Source of the DNA: Isoetes engelmannii
Taxonomy: Eukaryota; Streptophyta; Lycopodiopsida; Isoetales; Isoetaceae
Reading direction: 5' to 3'
Assembly: GCA_011763485.2 (NCBI GenBank)
Contig: JAANSK020293711.1
Coordinates: 1-31,076 of the forward strand
Length of the DNA: 31,076 bases
The notes below the pieces were generated by a model. That model saw nothing but the letters and a program-made list of their open reading frames with translations, ran no database searches and was not told the origin of the DNA. Positions 12,701-20,344 of this stretch are shown here, one piece after another. The translations under genes were made by a program, and so were the position numbers. Position 1 is the stretch's first letter; each line of letters begins with the position of its first letter.

Positions 12701-13713
12701 AACGTCAATGCTATTGCTGAGAACAGATATGGAGTCCCCGAAGGACTTTCTGCCTTCAGTCGATCCCAATTTGACTTCAGCTTTTGATAGGATACATCGG
12801 TCCGATCCTGGGGTGCAAGAGATGGTATATCCTTTGGCCCCAAATGTTTCCGAGCTCCTAAAGCTAAGAGAGGATTCAACCAGGAAAATGTTGCCAAACT
12901 AAGAATCCCTGCATCCCTGAAAGGCGTTACCAGCTCAACCCTACTCTGTAAATCACTTGCATGTGCATCACCATTCACCAGAAAAGGCTCACGTAGGTCA
13001 GGTAGAACCAAACTCACTCCAGTCTCCCCCTTGAATGCAGCAATGCATAACCATATGCACGGCAGAAGGGAGGCAATTTCCGTCCAGAAAACTACTGTTT
13101 CAAGGTGTTGCTTTCTTAGGAGAATGTGGGCTACAACCTGATACAAGCATAACAAGAATGATGCCAGCCACCACGTCCTCAACAGCCCAGGGAACTTTGC
13201 TGTGCCTGCTCTCTTGGTCAGATCGATAATCAATACCATAACAAACCAGGCCAAGGTTTGGAATAGAGAGGATGCAACTATTAGCACCAAATGCCGAGAC
13301 CAGCCATTTTTCCATCCGTAAAACAACCCCCATATTGTCACACCAAGGCTAACCACAGAAAGATAAATACAGCACCAAATTGTAGCCCTGTATGAATTTC
13401 TGACCTGAAAGTGATTACAAGAAGTTATATGCAAGCCATTGGAAGTTGCTTCATGCTTGAGGGGACGATAGATGCAACTATAGTACTTCAGTCTCTGCCA
13501 TACCAAGATGAGAGAATAGGCTACTAGGAAGATCAAATTAAGGACCAGAACTAGGGTATGCTGCTGATAAGGGGCAGATATTAAATCCACTATCCAGTCC
13601 CAAGAATTGTCCGATACAGTGCCACCATGCTGGCATTTGTTTTCATCTCCATTCTCACCCGGTTCGCATAGATCGAGGAAATGTTTTGAAACTGCAAAAA
13701 CATAATAGATCAT
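3764..13713 (-). CDS. ABCC5: ABCC5/MRP5-type vacuolar ABC transporter, 11 coding exons
   Basis: Full-size subfamily C ABC transporter. Arabidopsis ABCC5 (MRP5) loads inositol hexakisphosphate and conjugates into the vacuole, which is the inferred role. Exons, all with GT-AG borders and agreeing phases: 13713-11551, 10954-10634, 10076-9990, 9098-8358, 7914-7750, 7265-6971, 6885-6671, 6323-6018, 5092-5029, 4216-3977, 3900-3764; about 1577 aa (Arabidopsis about 1514). TMD0 has five membrane segments (about 52-226) and TMD1 follows from about 340. NBD1 has Walker [10 protein letters not shown] (698-706), signature LSGGQ (788-792) and Walker B IYLLDD (808-813). An acidic then lysine-rich linker (about 895-985) precedes TMD2 from 988. 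NBD2 has GRTGSGKST (1357-1365), degenerate signature WSVGQ (1460-1464) and ILVLDE (1480-1485). [17 protein letters not shown] and FLKLVTEYS match ABCC5 rather than other plant ABCCs. All catalytic motifs are intact. Only the start codon is uncertain. Confidence 0.95.
4256..4354. repeat. Short tandem duplication in intron 9 of the ABCC5-type gene
   Basis: ACGAATTTCAACAATAAACA near 4256 recurs about 52 bp later as ATGAATTTCAACAATAATGA. Each copy is followed by a CTCAAAGGATT-like block. Two diverged copies lie within the intron between exon 10 (ends 4216) and exon 9 (5029). Confidence 0.65.
5200..5835 (+). mobile_element. Decayed LINE 3' end (ORF2 C-terminus plus 3' UTR) in intron 8, antisense to the host gene
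   Basis: The plus-strand frame contains [14 protein letters not shown], the zinc-knuckle region typical of the C-terminus of plant LINE reverse transcriptases (zf-RVT-like). In a second frame it is followed by [19 protein letters not shown] and TEITNFF, so the coding remnant changes frame near 5300 and is not functional. The 3' part ends with GGTCTCATAG, a perfect stem-loop AGACCC-TTT-GGGTCT at 5787-5801, then CTGTAGACGTGAATA and a CTTT-repeat tail to about 5833. The element is 5'-truncated, with no endonuclease or RT core visible. It lies inside the intron between exon 9 (5092) and exon 8 (6018). Family assignment rests on my memory of the motif. Confidence 0.6.
7321..7560. repeat. Diverged tandem duplication in intron 5 of the ABCC5-type gene
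   Basis: The block GGGGAACAGTAACTCAACC followed by TTCCAATGAATGACATT recurs about 115 bp later as GGGGAGCAGCAACTCAACC followed by TTCCAATGATTGACATT. Each copy is followed by an ACTTGACAACCAACA-like end. The duplication lies wholly within the intron between exon 6 (7265) and exon 5 (7750). Confidence 0.75.
9308..9420 (-). mobile_element. Retroposon 3' end, same 3' module as the intron-8 LINE, in intron 3
   Basis: Read on the minus strand this is TATTATGGGTTTTA, then a perfect 7-bp stem TAGACCC / GGGTCTA with a six-base loop (9381-9362), then a spacer and a long CTTT/CCTT-rich tail toward 9308. The order and stem sequence match the 3' end at 5779-5833. No coding sequence is recognisable upstream on the minus strand, so this is either a heavily 5'-truncated LINE or a SINE-like passenger. 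It is in the same orientation as the host gene. Confidence 0.55.
9513..9602. repeat. Near-perfect 46-bp tandem duplication in intron 3
   Basis: AATATGAAGTGACATTGTTG at 9513 repeats at 9559. The copies agree through TCCTTTTCTATTGAGCTGCC, ending TGC in both. No differences are evident within the unit, so this is one of the youngest duplications in the window. Confidence 0.9.
10220..10528. repeat. Diverged tandem duplication in intron 2, about 186-bp period
   Basis: GAAACACAGGCTATAGCC at 10220 recurs at 10406 as GAAACACAGGCTATGGCC. Both copies continue with a GCACCTTACAA block, a TTAATGCA block and AGGAAG. The second copy is shorter and more diverged. The duplication is confined to the intron between exon 3 (10076) and exon 2 (10634). 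Confidence 0.7.
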
Positions 13714-13942
13714 ATTTTATAAATCGATTCCTCTTATAAGTCAATTCCTTGCATAAAATCACGAAAATCACAAGTTGGTTTAGCATGTGTTGGGTTTTAG
13801 GTCCCTTTGTTAATCAAGCTAAGTATTTAGTGGATCATGTGGGAATGTAGAAAAAATTGTTGGGTGCAGCATTTCTCTAAGCAATCTGCGAAATAAAAAT
13901 GCAGGAGAACATAATCGTACAGGACGACAGAGAGTCAAGCAT
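13691..13942 (-). other. Alternative first coding exon and intron of the ABCC5-type gene
   Basis: The in-frame ATG at 13713 lies just inside a sequence that looks like a splice acceptor, TATTATGTTTTTGCAG ending at 13692. If it is used, exon 2 would begin at 13691. An upstream minus-strand ATG at 13942 followed by a GT at 13920 (TCCT|GTACGA) would supply a 22-nt exon in the correct phase and give the N-terminus MLDSLSSFSKHF instead of [12 protein letters not shown]. The donor is weak by consensus. I kept 13713 as the start for the main call; transcript evidence would settle it. Confidence 0.35.
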
Positions 13943-14350
13943 CGTCTTCGAGGCAAGTCCGTTGTCGACGAATCCGAATTGAAAGAGGAAGAAGTGGTCC
14001 AAGCGAGAAAACCCTGCGAGCCTGCATATAATCAAAGCAACCGGGGTGAAAAGTGACGAATTGGGATACGGGGAGGTGGAGATTTTGTGGGTATGGCGAT
14101 GGAGGAATAATCCGGCGATCTAACAACTCATGGATCAAACAGAACGAATTGAAGCGACAGATCGACGGAAAGTGAAGAGATAGAGCAGGGGCAAGGCAGA
14201 ACAACAAAAATGCTGCACATTCCCGGGATGCACATGCATAGCCAGCATTGAAGGAATAAGTAGCCCTTTTTTTTTCCGAATGTCCACGTGTCAATCATTC
14301 CCATGTCAGCCCGCCTCCTACACAGACAACACACAAAGGATATCAATTAT
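13943..14350 (-). promoter_or_regulatory. 5' leader and proximal promoter of the ABCC5-type gene, with a G-box
   Basis: This 400-bp stretch is richer in GC than the surrounding DNA and lies directly upstream of the transporter's start, so it probably holds the 5' UTR and core promoter. A CACGTG G-box, a binding core for bZIP and bHLH factors, is at 14285-14290. Homopolymeric and TTTTA-repeat DNA lies further upstream at 14346-14376. Minus-strand frames here (13935-14294, 14128-14346) have no recognisable domain and look incidental. The transcription start is not identifiable from the sequence. Confidence 0.45.
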
Positions 14351-14359
14351 TCTTTTATT

Positions 14360-15290
14360 TTATTTTATTTTTTGTTCCATTATCGAATCATTGTTTTGGA
14401 CCATTGTTTTTCTTCCTCATGTCTTCACCTAGAACCAGCCATTTAGAATCTAGTATCTCGATCAACGGACTAGATCTTGCATCAAATTTCGTCTAATACC
14501 AACAAGTATATGAGGCCATTGTGGCATAGTAGCAAAGTAACAAAGAATAGAATAGAATAGGAAAACTGAAAAACTATAAGGTATGTTTATCTGGATTTGC
14601 CTGCACTGAAGCCAGCAACATATGTTTGTCGAATCTGGCCTCCACCATTGCATTTTACTTCCCTGTACTTGTAGGAATTCATAATACAAACAAAGAGACA
14701 GTCATTCTTGGCAGCTGGGACTGGAAGTGTGGATAAATGCAAACAGAATTCACCCCATTAGCCATCTCCCAAGTGTCTGCCTGTGGTCCCTGTCTCATGC
14801 ATTTTGTCTTATTCATGAATTGTGCGTTCCACCCAAGGTATACACCTTTTACTCTTTTTATATAGAGATAAACAATTGCCCTTCACATCTAACAAGTCAC
14901 ATGCACCTTGACACCAATTGACATCTCGATATTTTCCTATATATATTTGTCTGTCTCTTTCCAAATATACTGTGGCATGTAAGTTGCCAATTTGATCCTT
15001 TTGATACTCCAACCAACTTTCTCTTCCTTCATTCTCCACAGAATTCTCGAACAGTACACGTGCACTATGGTGCAGGTCGGCTTCTTTTTTCATTTTATAA
15101 TGTATTGTGTTTTTGAGAATATTCTTTTCTAACGCATGATCTTGCTTTTAAATGGTAGGAATGAAGCAACTTGTTGTTACTGAAAAGGATAAAGACTGGG
15201 TCCATCTCACAAAGAATAAAAAAGGGGATGGACATTCCATATCAATGCCTCGTTCCCAATAATAACCTTCGAATACCAACATAGATGTTG
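14360..15290. other. Intergenic stretch, no recognisable gene
   Basis: The minus-strand frame at 14809-15093 (94 codons) is the longest here and has no motif I recognise. Short AGAAT/AATAG repeats occur at about 14545-14561. A second CACGTG is at 15057-15062. Nothing supports a gene. Confidence 0.35.
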
Positions 15291-15294
15291 GATT

Positions 15295-15435
15295 ATGATG
15301 GCATCAAGCATTTAAAACCTGAAATAAATGTCTTTGACAACATAGATTCTATTATAGCTTTAGAATATGGTAGCATCAAGCATTCAAAACCTTCAACCAA
15401 AGTCTTGACAACATAGATTCTATATAGCTTTGCAT
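15295..15435. repeat. Two-copy tandem duplication, about 72-bp unit
   Basis: ATGGCATCAAGCATTTAAAA near 15298 recurs near 15370 as TAGCATCAAGCATTCAAAA. Both copies continue to TTGACAACATAGATTCTAT and ATAGCTTT. The copies differ by small indels. Confidence 0.75.
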
Positions 15436-15519
15436 CATAAATGAGAAACAATTCATAAACATAACACCAAATCCAATGCAAGTGTGTGTATTGTGCTTCT
15501 TAACATAACCTTTATTGTA

Positions 15520-15900
15520 TAGAAATTTATAAATGATTGACATTTTGTTTCAAGTGATATTATATAACTATAGTTATGTGTATTAATTTTAAGCCTCTCT
15601 AGAGATGCATGCTAATGTGACTCTTGTCTCAACTTAAAAGTACTAAACAAATGATGATTCGGTTAAGGATGTTCTACCTTTAATTAAGAAAGTTATAACT
15701 GATTGATATGTTTTATTCAAGTGTCATTAATTAACTAGTTCTATGTATTAGATTTGAGCCTCTCTAAGAGAATGAGTGCAAGAATAGAATAGAATAGAAT
15801 AGAATAGAATAGGTTTTTTAACGTTCACGGAGACCAATAGGCCGTGGGACCTTGCAAGGTTAATGACTCGTCTGAAATTAAAAGTACTAAACAAATTATA
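15520..15900. repeat. Diverged tandem duplication, one unit interrupted by a retroposon
   Basis: Unit 1 (about 15520-15650) and unit 2 (about 15685-15895) share ATTGACAT / ATTGATAT, TTCAAGTG, GAGCCTCTCTA-like and AAAAGTACTAAACAAAT blocks in the same order. Unit 2 contains an extra 70-bp insertion at 15783-15852 plus a duplicated 6-bp target. Unit 1 therefore approximates the pre-insertion sequence. Confidence 0.65.
15783..15852 (-). mobile_element. 70-bp minimal retroposon insertion with 6-bp target-site duplication
   Basis: Read on the minus strand, the insert starts AGGTCCCACGGCC, has a short stem GGCC-TATT-GGTC with one G-U pair, then TCCGTGAACGTTAAAAAACC and a (TATTC)n tail. It is bounded by TGCAAG at 15777-15782 and 15853-15858 on the plus strand. 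The body matches the 3' termini of the elements ending at 18680 and 19624 in box order and tail style. It carries no coding sequence, so it is either an extreme 5' truncation or a tiny SINE-like unit. Confidence 0.65.
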
Positions 15901-16080
15901 TTTTCATTTATGATGTTTTGACACAACCTATAACGGACTTCTTAGCAAAAACGATTCTAGAAGAACATGTTCCGCTTTGCTATGGCATATGATATAGATT
16001 GTACCCATGGCGAGCTTTTTTTTTCATCCATGTCAATCTTGAGCAAGGTCACGTTATAACCACCTTTAAGTCCACAAGAA

Positions 16081-16368
16081 TGTCGTTGTTGCTGTTGCTG
16101 CTACTGCTGCTGTATGGAAACTGGGAATCAGATTCTAAGCAGTCTTGCGACCGACGTTAGCCCGAGGGGTTCTGGAATTGATGACCCAATTCCATCCCTC
16201 CACAACATGGTAACTTGGGATTTACCTGCAGATGACTTGTTTAGTGAAATTGGAGCGCTATTTTCCATTTCGCAGATGGAACGAGCTCCCCAGTTTCCAT
16301 GTTGTTTTCGGCATGGTCAGTGGAGGGTACCCATGAAGCACCCACTTAAGGGAAGAAACTTATTATGA
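16081..16368 (+). pseudogene. Unidentified fragment: leucine-run start and weak LRR-like frame
   Basis: A plus-strand ATG at 16081 opens a short frame of about 27 codons, MSLLLLLLLLLLYGN..., built on a CTG/TTG microsatellite and resembling a signal peptide. An overlapping frame from 16114 to 16368 (84 codons) contains GIDDPIPSLHNMVTWDLPAD and LFSEIGALFSIS, which loosely recall leucine-rich-repeat spacing. Neither is long enough to be a receptor, and no continuation is visible. It may be a broken piece of an LRR protein gene or pure chance. Confidence 0.2.
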
Positions 16369-16759
16369 CGTGTTTAATCTTTTTAAACCTCCTATTTTGA
16401 TATCACATAATGAAATTTTAGATTTTAGCTTCCAACTGATACCAAACAACATTCATCGCAAACAAAGCTCATTATGAAGATTTCAAATGAAGATTGGTCT
16501 GGTTATTTTGACCCCAAAAGACCACCCACCAAATGCTCACAAGAACTTCATTGGCCCACAAGCACCCAACAATAGACCAAGTATATGATTCTTAAAGTGT
16601 GCTATCAAAAGGCATAAAAGTTAGGACGACGACATTTTGCCCTTTTCTAGTCCAAATTAAAACCTGTAAAGGTTTGTGCTTGGTCCCCTGAAAAATGTTG
16701 CAGCTTATTTGTCGAGAAAAAGACTTGGCAGTTAAAATGTTGACGTCCCTAAGCCTTTT

Positions 16760-16935
16760 GGGAAACACTCTTATGTTTTGTAAAATTGTCCAAATGCCCC
16801 TCGTTTTAGGGTTATTTTTATGGAAATAACTACAACCTTTTTGCTATGATCCAAAAGAAAATGTGTTCTTTAGATGCATTGTAGAGGAGGATGTGATTTT
16901 TGCATCAAAGTTAAGATCACAGCGTGAAAAAAGAT
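16760..16935 (+). mobile_element. Single arm of the foldback element family
   Basis: GGGAAACACTCTTATGTTTTG, shortened here to its core GGGAAACACTCTTATG, opens at 16760. It is followed by AAATGCCCCTCGTTTTAGGG, TTTTTGCTATGATCC and TTGTAGAGGAGGATG. The same blocks in the same order form the arms of the elements at 1817-2248 and 24339-25062. The matching inverted arm is absent, so this is a half-element. The LINE-like element beginning near 16970 follows directly. Confidence 0.65.
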
Positions 16936-17612
16936 CTTTTGGGGACCTTATTAGAGGCATCTTTTTAGGGCTCTAGCGGCTTGCCCTAGCACCTTGCCCT
17001 AGCTCCTTGTCCTGCATGTAGATTCCGCCTGTGGGGCCGCATCAAGCCACATCAGCCATAGTCATAGTGAATCATCAGAGGCGGCGAATTGGCCATGCCA
17101 CAGCGAATCAGCAGAGGCGGCGAATTGGCGAGATGACAGTACTGTGTAGATCCAGTCGGTTTCTGCAGCAGCCAGCCCTGAACATTTTGCAACAGCCATC
17201 GACACAAGTTTGTCGAGTTTGGGGTTTATTTTGAACTGTGTTGTCACTGGCACGAGTTGACGGTCCAGCCTTTTGCCTTCCTTTTTTATTTGTGTGCATG
17301 GTTGGCCCAAATTGATCTGATATTGGATTACCTCCCTTGCTGTCTGGCCTACACAGAATTGATCTGATACTGGATTACATCCCTTGCTGCCTGGCCTGCT
17401 CGCGTCCTCGCCTTGATAATATTCGCCCAGAGACTCCGTTTTGATAATATTTGATCTGGTCTGCTGCTTGAGCCAACTTACCTCCAGTAGCCATCGAATC
17501 AAGTTTGATTGGTTTCGGCTTCCTCTCTCGTTTGTTGTTACCTCTTGCAGGGGCTATCTGATTGGTTTTGGGTTGTTTCCTGGCTGTGTCCCAGGGTCGC
17601 TACAACCTTGTT

Positions 17613-18414
17613 ATGGCTCGAAAAGCCAAGGAGTTGGCACGCAAGGCAAAGCTCTCCCAGCAGCCCTCGTCCACGCCTGATGCACCTCAGTCCCATGTCC
17701 CACCACTTCCAGTTCCACAGTTTGATATCCTCGCGCTCGCTTCTACATTGAAACTACTTAAGCCCTCTACCACCTACACGGACACCACTACCCAGCTGCC
17801 CATAGAGGATTGGACACAGGTGGTGCATATGTTACAATTCCTCCTTGAAGCCTATTTGCAACATGTCCCACAAGATAGGGCTGAGCCCACTCATGCTGAC
17901 ACAATTATCCACGAGGTTGTGCACACCTCCATGATAGATGTTGTTGTACGGACTGAGACGCCAGCTGTGCCACCTGCACTGGACATGAATACTCAAACTC
18001 AGGGTGATGTCAAGGATCCCATCCAGGAGTCTTTGGAACAGGCAGGGGCTTTGAACCTCCGGATAGTGGGGCTACCTGAGACAGGGTCAGGTACCGGTAT
18101 CGAAGAAGATGAACGTTTTTTTCACAGAGGTCATGAGCATCCAGGCTCCAGGCGTCATTGTAGCTAGACGGGTAGGGGTACAGAGGCTAGAGCGCCCCCG
18201 ACATATTTTGGTTCGGTTCCATTCGTCTCACGACAGGCTCTCTATGCTACATCATGGTAATCGCCTTAAGGGCACTCATTTCTTAGTCCAAGAAGACTTG
18301 TCTCCTTTGCAACTCTCTCACCGGCACGAGGAGCTCTGCAAGGTCAGGGAAGCGCGAGTGCAAAAAAAATGGGTTGTGTATAGAGGTGGCCAAGCAATAA
18401 TCCACGATCATTGA
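17613..18414 (+). pseudogene. L1-type ORF1 protein (RNA-binding chaperone), frameshifted
   Basis: The basic N-terminus MARKAKELARKAK is followed by a proline-rich segment and then NLRIVGLPE, the opening strand of the L1 ORF1p RRM domain. In the next frame come FFTEVMSI, ARRVG, RPRHILVRF, LKGTHFLVQEDLS and RHEELCKVREARV, which match the order of the RRM and C-terminal domains of L1 ORF1p (Transposase_22). ORF1p coats LINE RNA as a trimer and acts as a nucleic-acid chaperone. The frame changes once, near a T-run at about 18115, and the related copy at 19361 suggests that the TGA at 18412 is a premature stop. No coiled coil is obvious. The start at 17613 was chosen over 17562 because it opens the basic segment. 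Confidence 0.65.
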
Positions 18415-18566
18415 CCTCAAAATCCATGGTTGATTGTTGCATAGGGTTGGTGTCTCTCATGCAGGCCCGTTGTATATGTTTGTGTATATTTGATAATTTC
18501 TATTTCTTGATGGGGCCCATGGGGCCTTTGCCCTAGACTGGATTGTTGTTGTGACTTTTTCACGGG

Positions 18567-18636
18567 ACTTAGTCCCCCCTTTTGTATGGGTCCCATAGCC
18601 CACTTAGTCCCCCCTTTTGTATGGGTCCCATAGCCC
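18567..18636 (+). repeat. 35-bp tandem duplication inside the retroposon 3' UTR
   Basis: ACTTAGTCCCCCCTTTTGTA at 18567 repeats at 18602, and both copies end GGGTCCCATAGCCC. The duplication repeats the 3' half of the first stem-loop and the GGTCCCATA box but not the terminal palindrome. The related copy at 19361-19624 has only one unit. Confidence 0.9.
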
Positions 18637-18680
18637 GCGGGCTTATGTGGATGCAAAAACTTTTATCTTTATCTTTTATC

Positions 18681-19300
18681 ACCTCTACGATGAATTAATG
18701 AGACCAAATTATGCCCCTACTACCTATGCACACGTACAAAAAGATGATGTTGATAATGGCATTTGTTTGGTTTATCTTTTCCTTTGCTTTTTTTCTTCCT
18801 TTCCATTTTAATCTCTCTCGTTTATGTTTTCTTCATTTGGTCCCATAAACCATTTCGTCTTCATGCACAAACCTCAATCCAATTCAATCTAATTTTTATG
18901 ATCTTGTATTGGGAGATAATTGAATTCAATTGGTTCTTATATTCCACTGAGACCAATAAAATTTGAAGAATGGAATTATATTGCCGGGAACCCGTATCTC
19001 TTGGCTTAGGGTAATCCTATTGTTTTTCTTGCACTTCTTGTCAAACAAATCAGTGTCAGAAAGGGAAATTCGTTTGCAGAATTGATCACTTCTACCATGT
19101 CCTCATCAGTAATATCTGCCAAAAGTCTCCAGACGGAATCACTTATGGGAGCTAGGGTTGGCTCCTACACAAAACTTGATCAAACTCTTCACCCAGCCAT
19201 TCAATGGCCATTTGGAAAATGATTGGGAATCCAGTACACAATATTATTCCCTAAGCAAGAGTCTTAAGTTCGCATTTGTGCATACTCTTAAGTTGTATCT
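18681..19300. other. Intergenic stretch, no recognisable gene
   Basis: T-rich DNA with short frames (18763-18966, 19158-19361) that show no domain or motif I recognise. It separates the first ORF1-only retroposon from the duplicated block beginning near 19304. Confidence 0.35.
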
Positions 19301-19303
19301 CCA

Positions 19304-20338
19304 AAGTTATCCTCCTTTTGTGGTGCTTTATAACGAAGTATTGTACTACTATTGTACCTGATGTCGTATATAGAGGCGGGCAGGTGATTATCCGTGACCA
19401 TTGGCCTGACAATCCCTGGTCGATCACTGGGTAGACTTGTGTTTTAACGTGATGGTTCATGTTTCTACATATTTGTGGATGGGCCTAGGCCCCAGGTTCT
19501 ACTTTCTTTTGTTTGAGCTATGCTTTTGTGCGGGGACTTTGTCCCCCTCCTTTGTACAGATCCCATAGCCCAATTGGGTTTCCGTGGACGCTAAAATGTT
19601 TATCTTATCTTATCTTATCTTCTTAGTCAAATATTATCTCCTAAACAAGAGTTGTTGCTTATTGTAAATAGTGGCCACGTTTTGCACCAACCACCATGGC
19701 CCAAAGTATGCTTTGTTTGGGCTCAAGAATAACAAGATCGAGTTTAAAGTCAAGTTTCCATCTTCTAATTTTATAATACATGTAAAGTTTGACACACGTA
19801 CAAGATATAGTTGCCAATTAGGCACGACTGTGTAGATATCGGACCAATTGCCAATCGGGTTCGATTTGCTCCTATACTGACACAATTGTCCCTATTGTAC
19901 TAACAAGCACACTCATAAGCAAACAAAATGTTGGGCAAAGTTATGTTCATTTTGTGGTGCTTTATAACAAATTATTGTACTAGTAGGGTACCTGCTGGAA
20001 TATCTTCTTACTCAAATATTATTTCCTAAGCAAGAGTTGTTGCTTATTGTCAAATATTATTTCTTAAGCAAGAGTTGTGGCTTATTATAAATAGTGACCA
20101 CATTTTGCACCAACCACTATGGCTCAAAGTATGCTTTATTTGGGCGCGCAAGAATAAGAAGATCGAATTTAAAGTCAAGTTTCCATCTTCTAATTTTGTA
20201 ATACATGCAAGGTTTGACACACGTACAAGATGCAGAAACAGGTTGCAAATTAGGTACGGTTGTGTAGATATCAGACCAATTGCCCAATACTGACACAATT
20301 GTCCCCATTGTACTGACAAGCACACTCATAAGCAAATG
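19304..20338. repeat. Tandem duplication of a roughly 370-bp block, unit 1 split by a retroposon
   Basis: Unit 1 starts AAGTTATCCTCCTTTTGTGG at 19304, is interrupted at 19361-19623, and resumes TAGTCAAATATTATCTCC to about 19937. Unit 2 starts AAGTTATGTTCATTTTGTGG at 19938 and runs without interruption to about 20338. Shared blocks include CACCAACCACYATGGC, TTTAAAGTCAAGTTTCC, TTTGACACACGTACAAGAT and AAGCACACTCATAAGCAAA. Unit 2 also has a 38-bp internal duplication at 20012-20087. A third partial piece, AAGCACACTCATAGCGGAAT and the bases after it, is at about 20440-20500. The function is unknown; no clear protein is encoded. Confidence 0.8.
19361..19624 (+). mobile_element. 5'-truncated ORF1-only retroposon, copy 2
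   Basis: The insert begins inside the end of ORF1: the frame VVYRGGQVIIRDHWPDNPW ends in TAG and aligns with VVYRGGQAIIHDH of copy 1. It continues with the same 3' UTR: stem-loop GGGGAC-TTT-GTCCCC (19532-19546), GATCCCATAGCCCAATTGGG with stem AGCCC/GGGTT, TCCGTGGACGCTAAAA, and four TTATC units to about 19624. Copy 2 reads TGG where copy 1 has TGA. There is no ORF2 between ORF1 and the tail here either. Confidence 0.75.
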
Positions 20339-20344
20339 GAATAT

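Larger units (their letters stand above)
16970..18680 (+). mobile_element. ORF1-only LINE-like retroposon (HAL1-like), copy 1
   Basis: The layout is a leader with short internal repeats, one ORF1-like reading region (17613-18414), a 3' UTR of about 265 bp and a TTATC/TTTATC-type tail (18661-18680). The leader holds two copies of CAGAGGCGGCGAATTGGC at about 17078 and 17112, and two copies of an ATTGATCTGATA block near 17309 and 17354. The 3' UTR holds stem-loop GGGAC-TTA-GTCCC (18564-18576), a 35-bp tandem duplication (18567-18636) and a 12-bp palindrome AGCCCGCGGGCT (18632-18643) just before the tail. There is no endonuclease or reverse transcriptase between ORF1 and the tail. The 5' boundary is uncertain and I found no target-site duplication. 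Confidence 0.65.

Noticed and set aside
13400-13415. Possible splice acceptor (TCACTTTCAG) inside ABCC5 exon 1
   Set aside because: The frame is open and protein-like on both sides and no phase-matched donor is needed; treated as a cryptic site.
14809-15093. 94-codon minus-strand frame as a gene
   Set aside because: No recognisable domain, no splice or promoter context, and composition typical of chance frames.
19600-19624. TTATC repeats as telomeric or satellite DNA
   Set aside because: They directly follow a retroposon 3' UTR with a hairpin, and two other family members have comparable tails, so they are retroposon tails.
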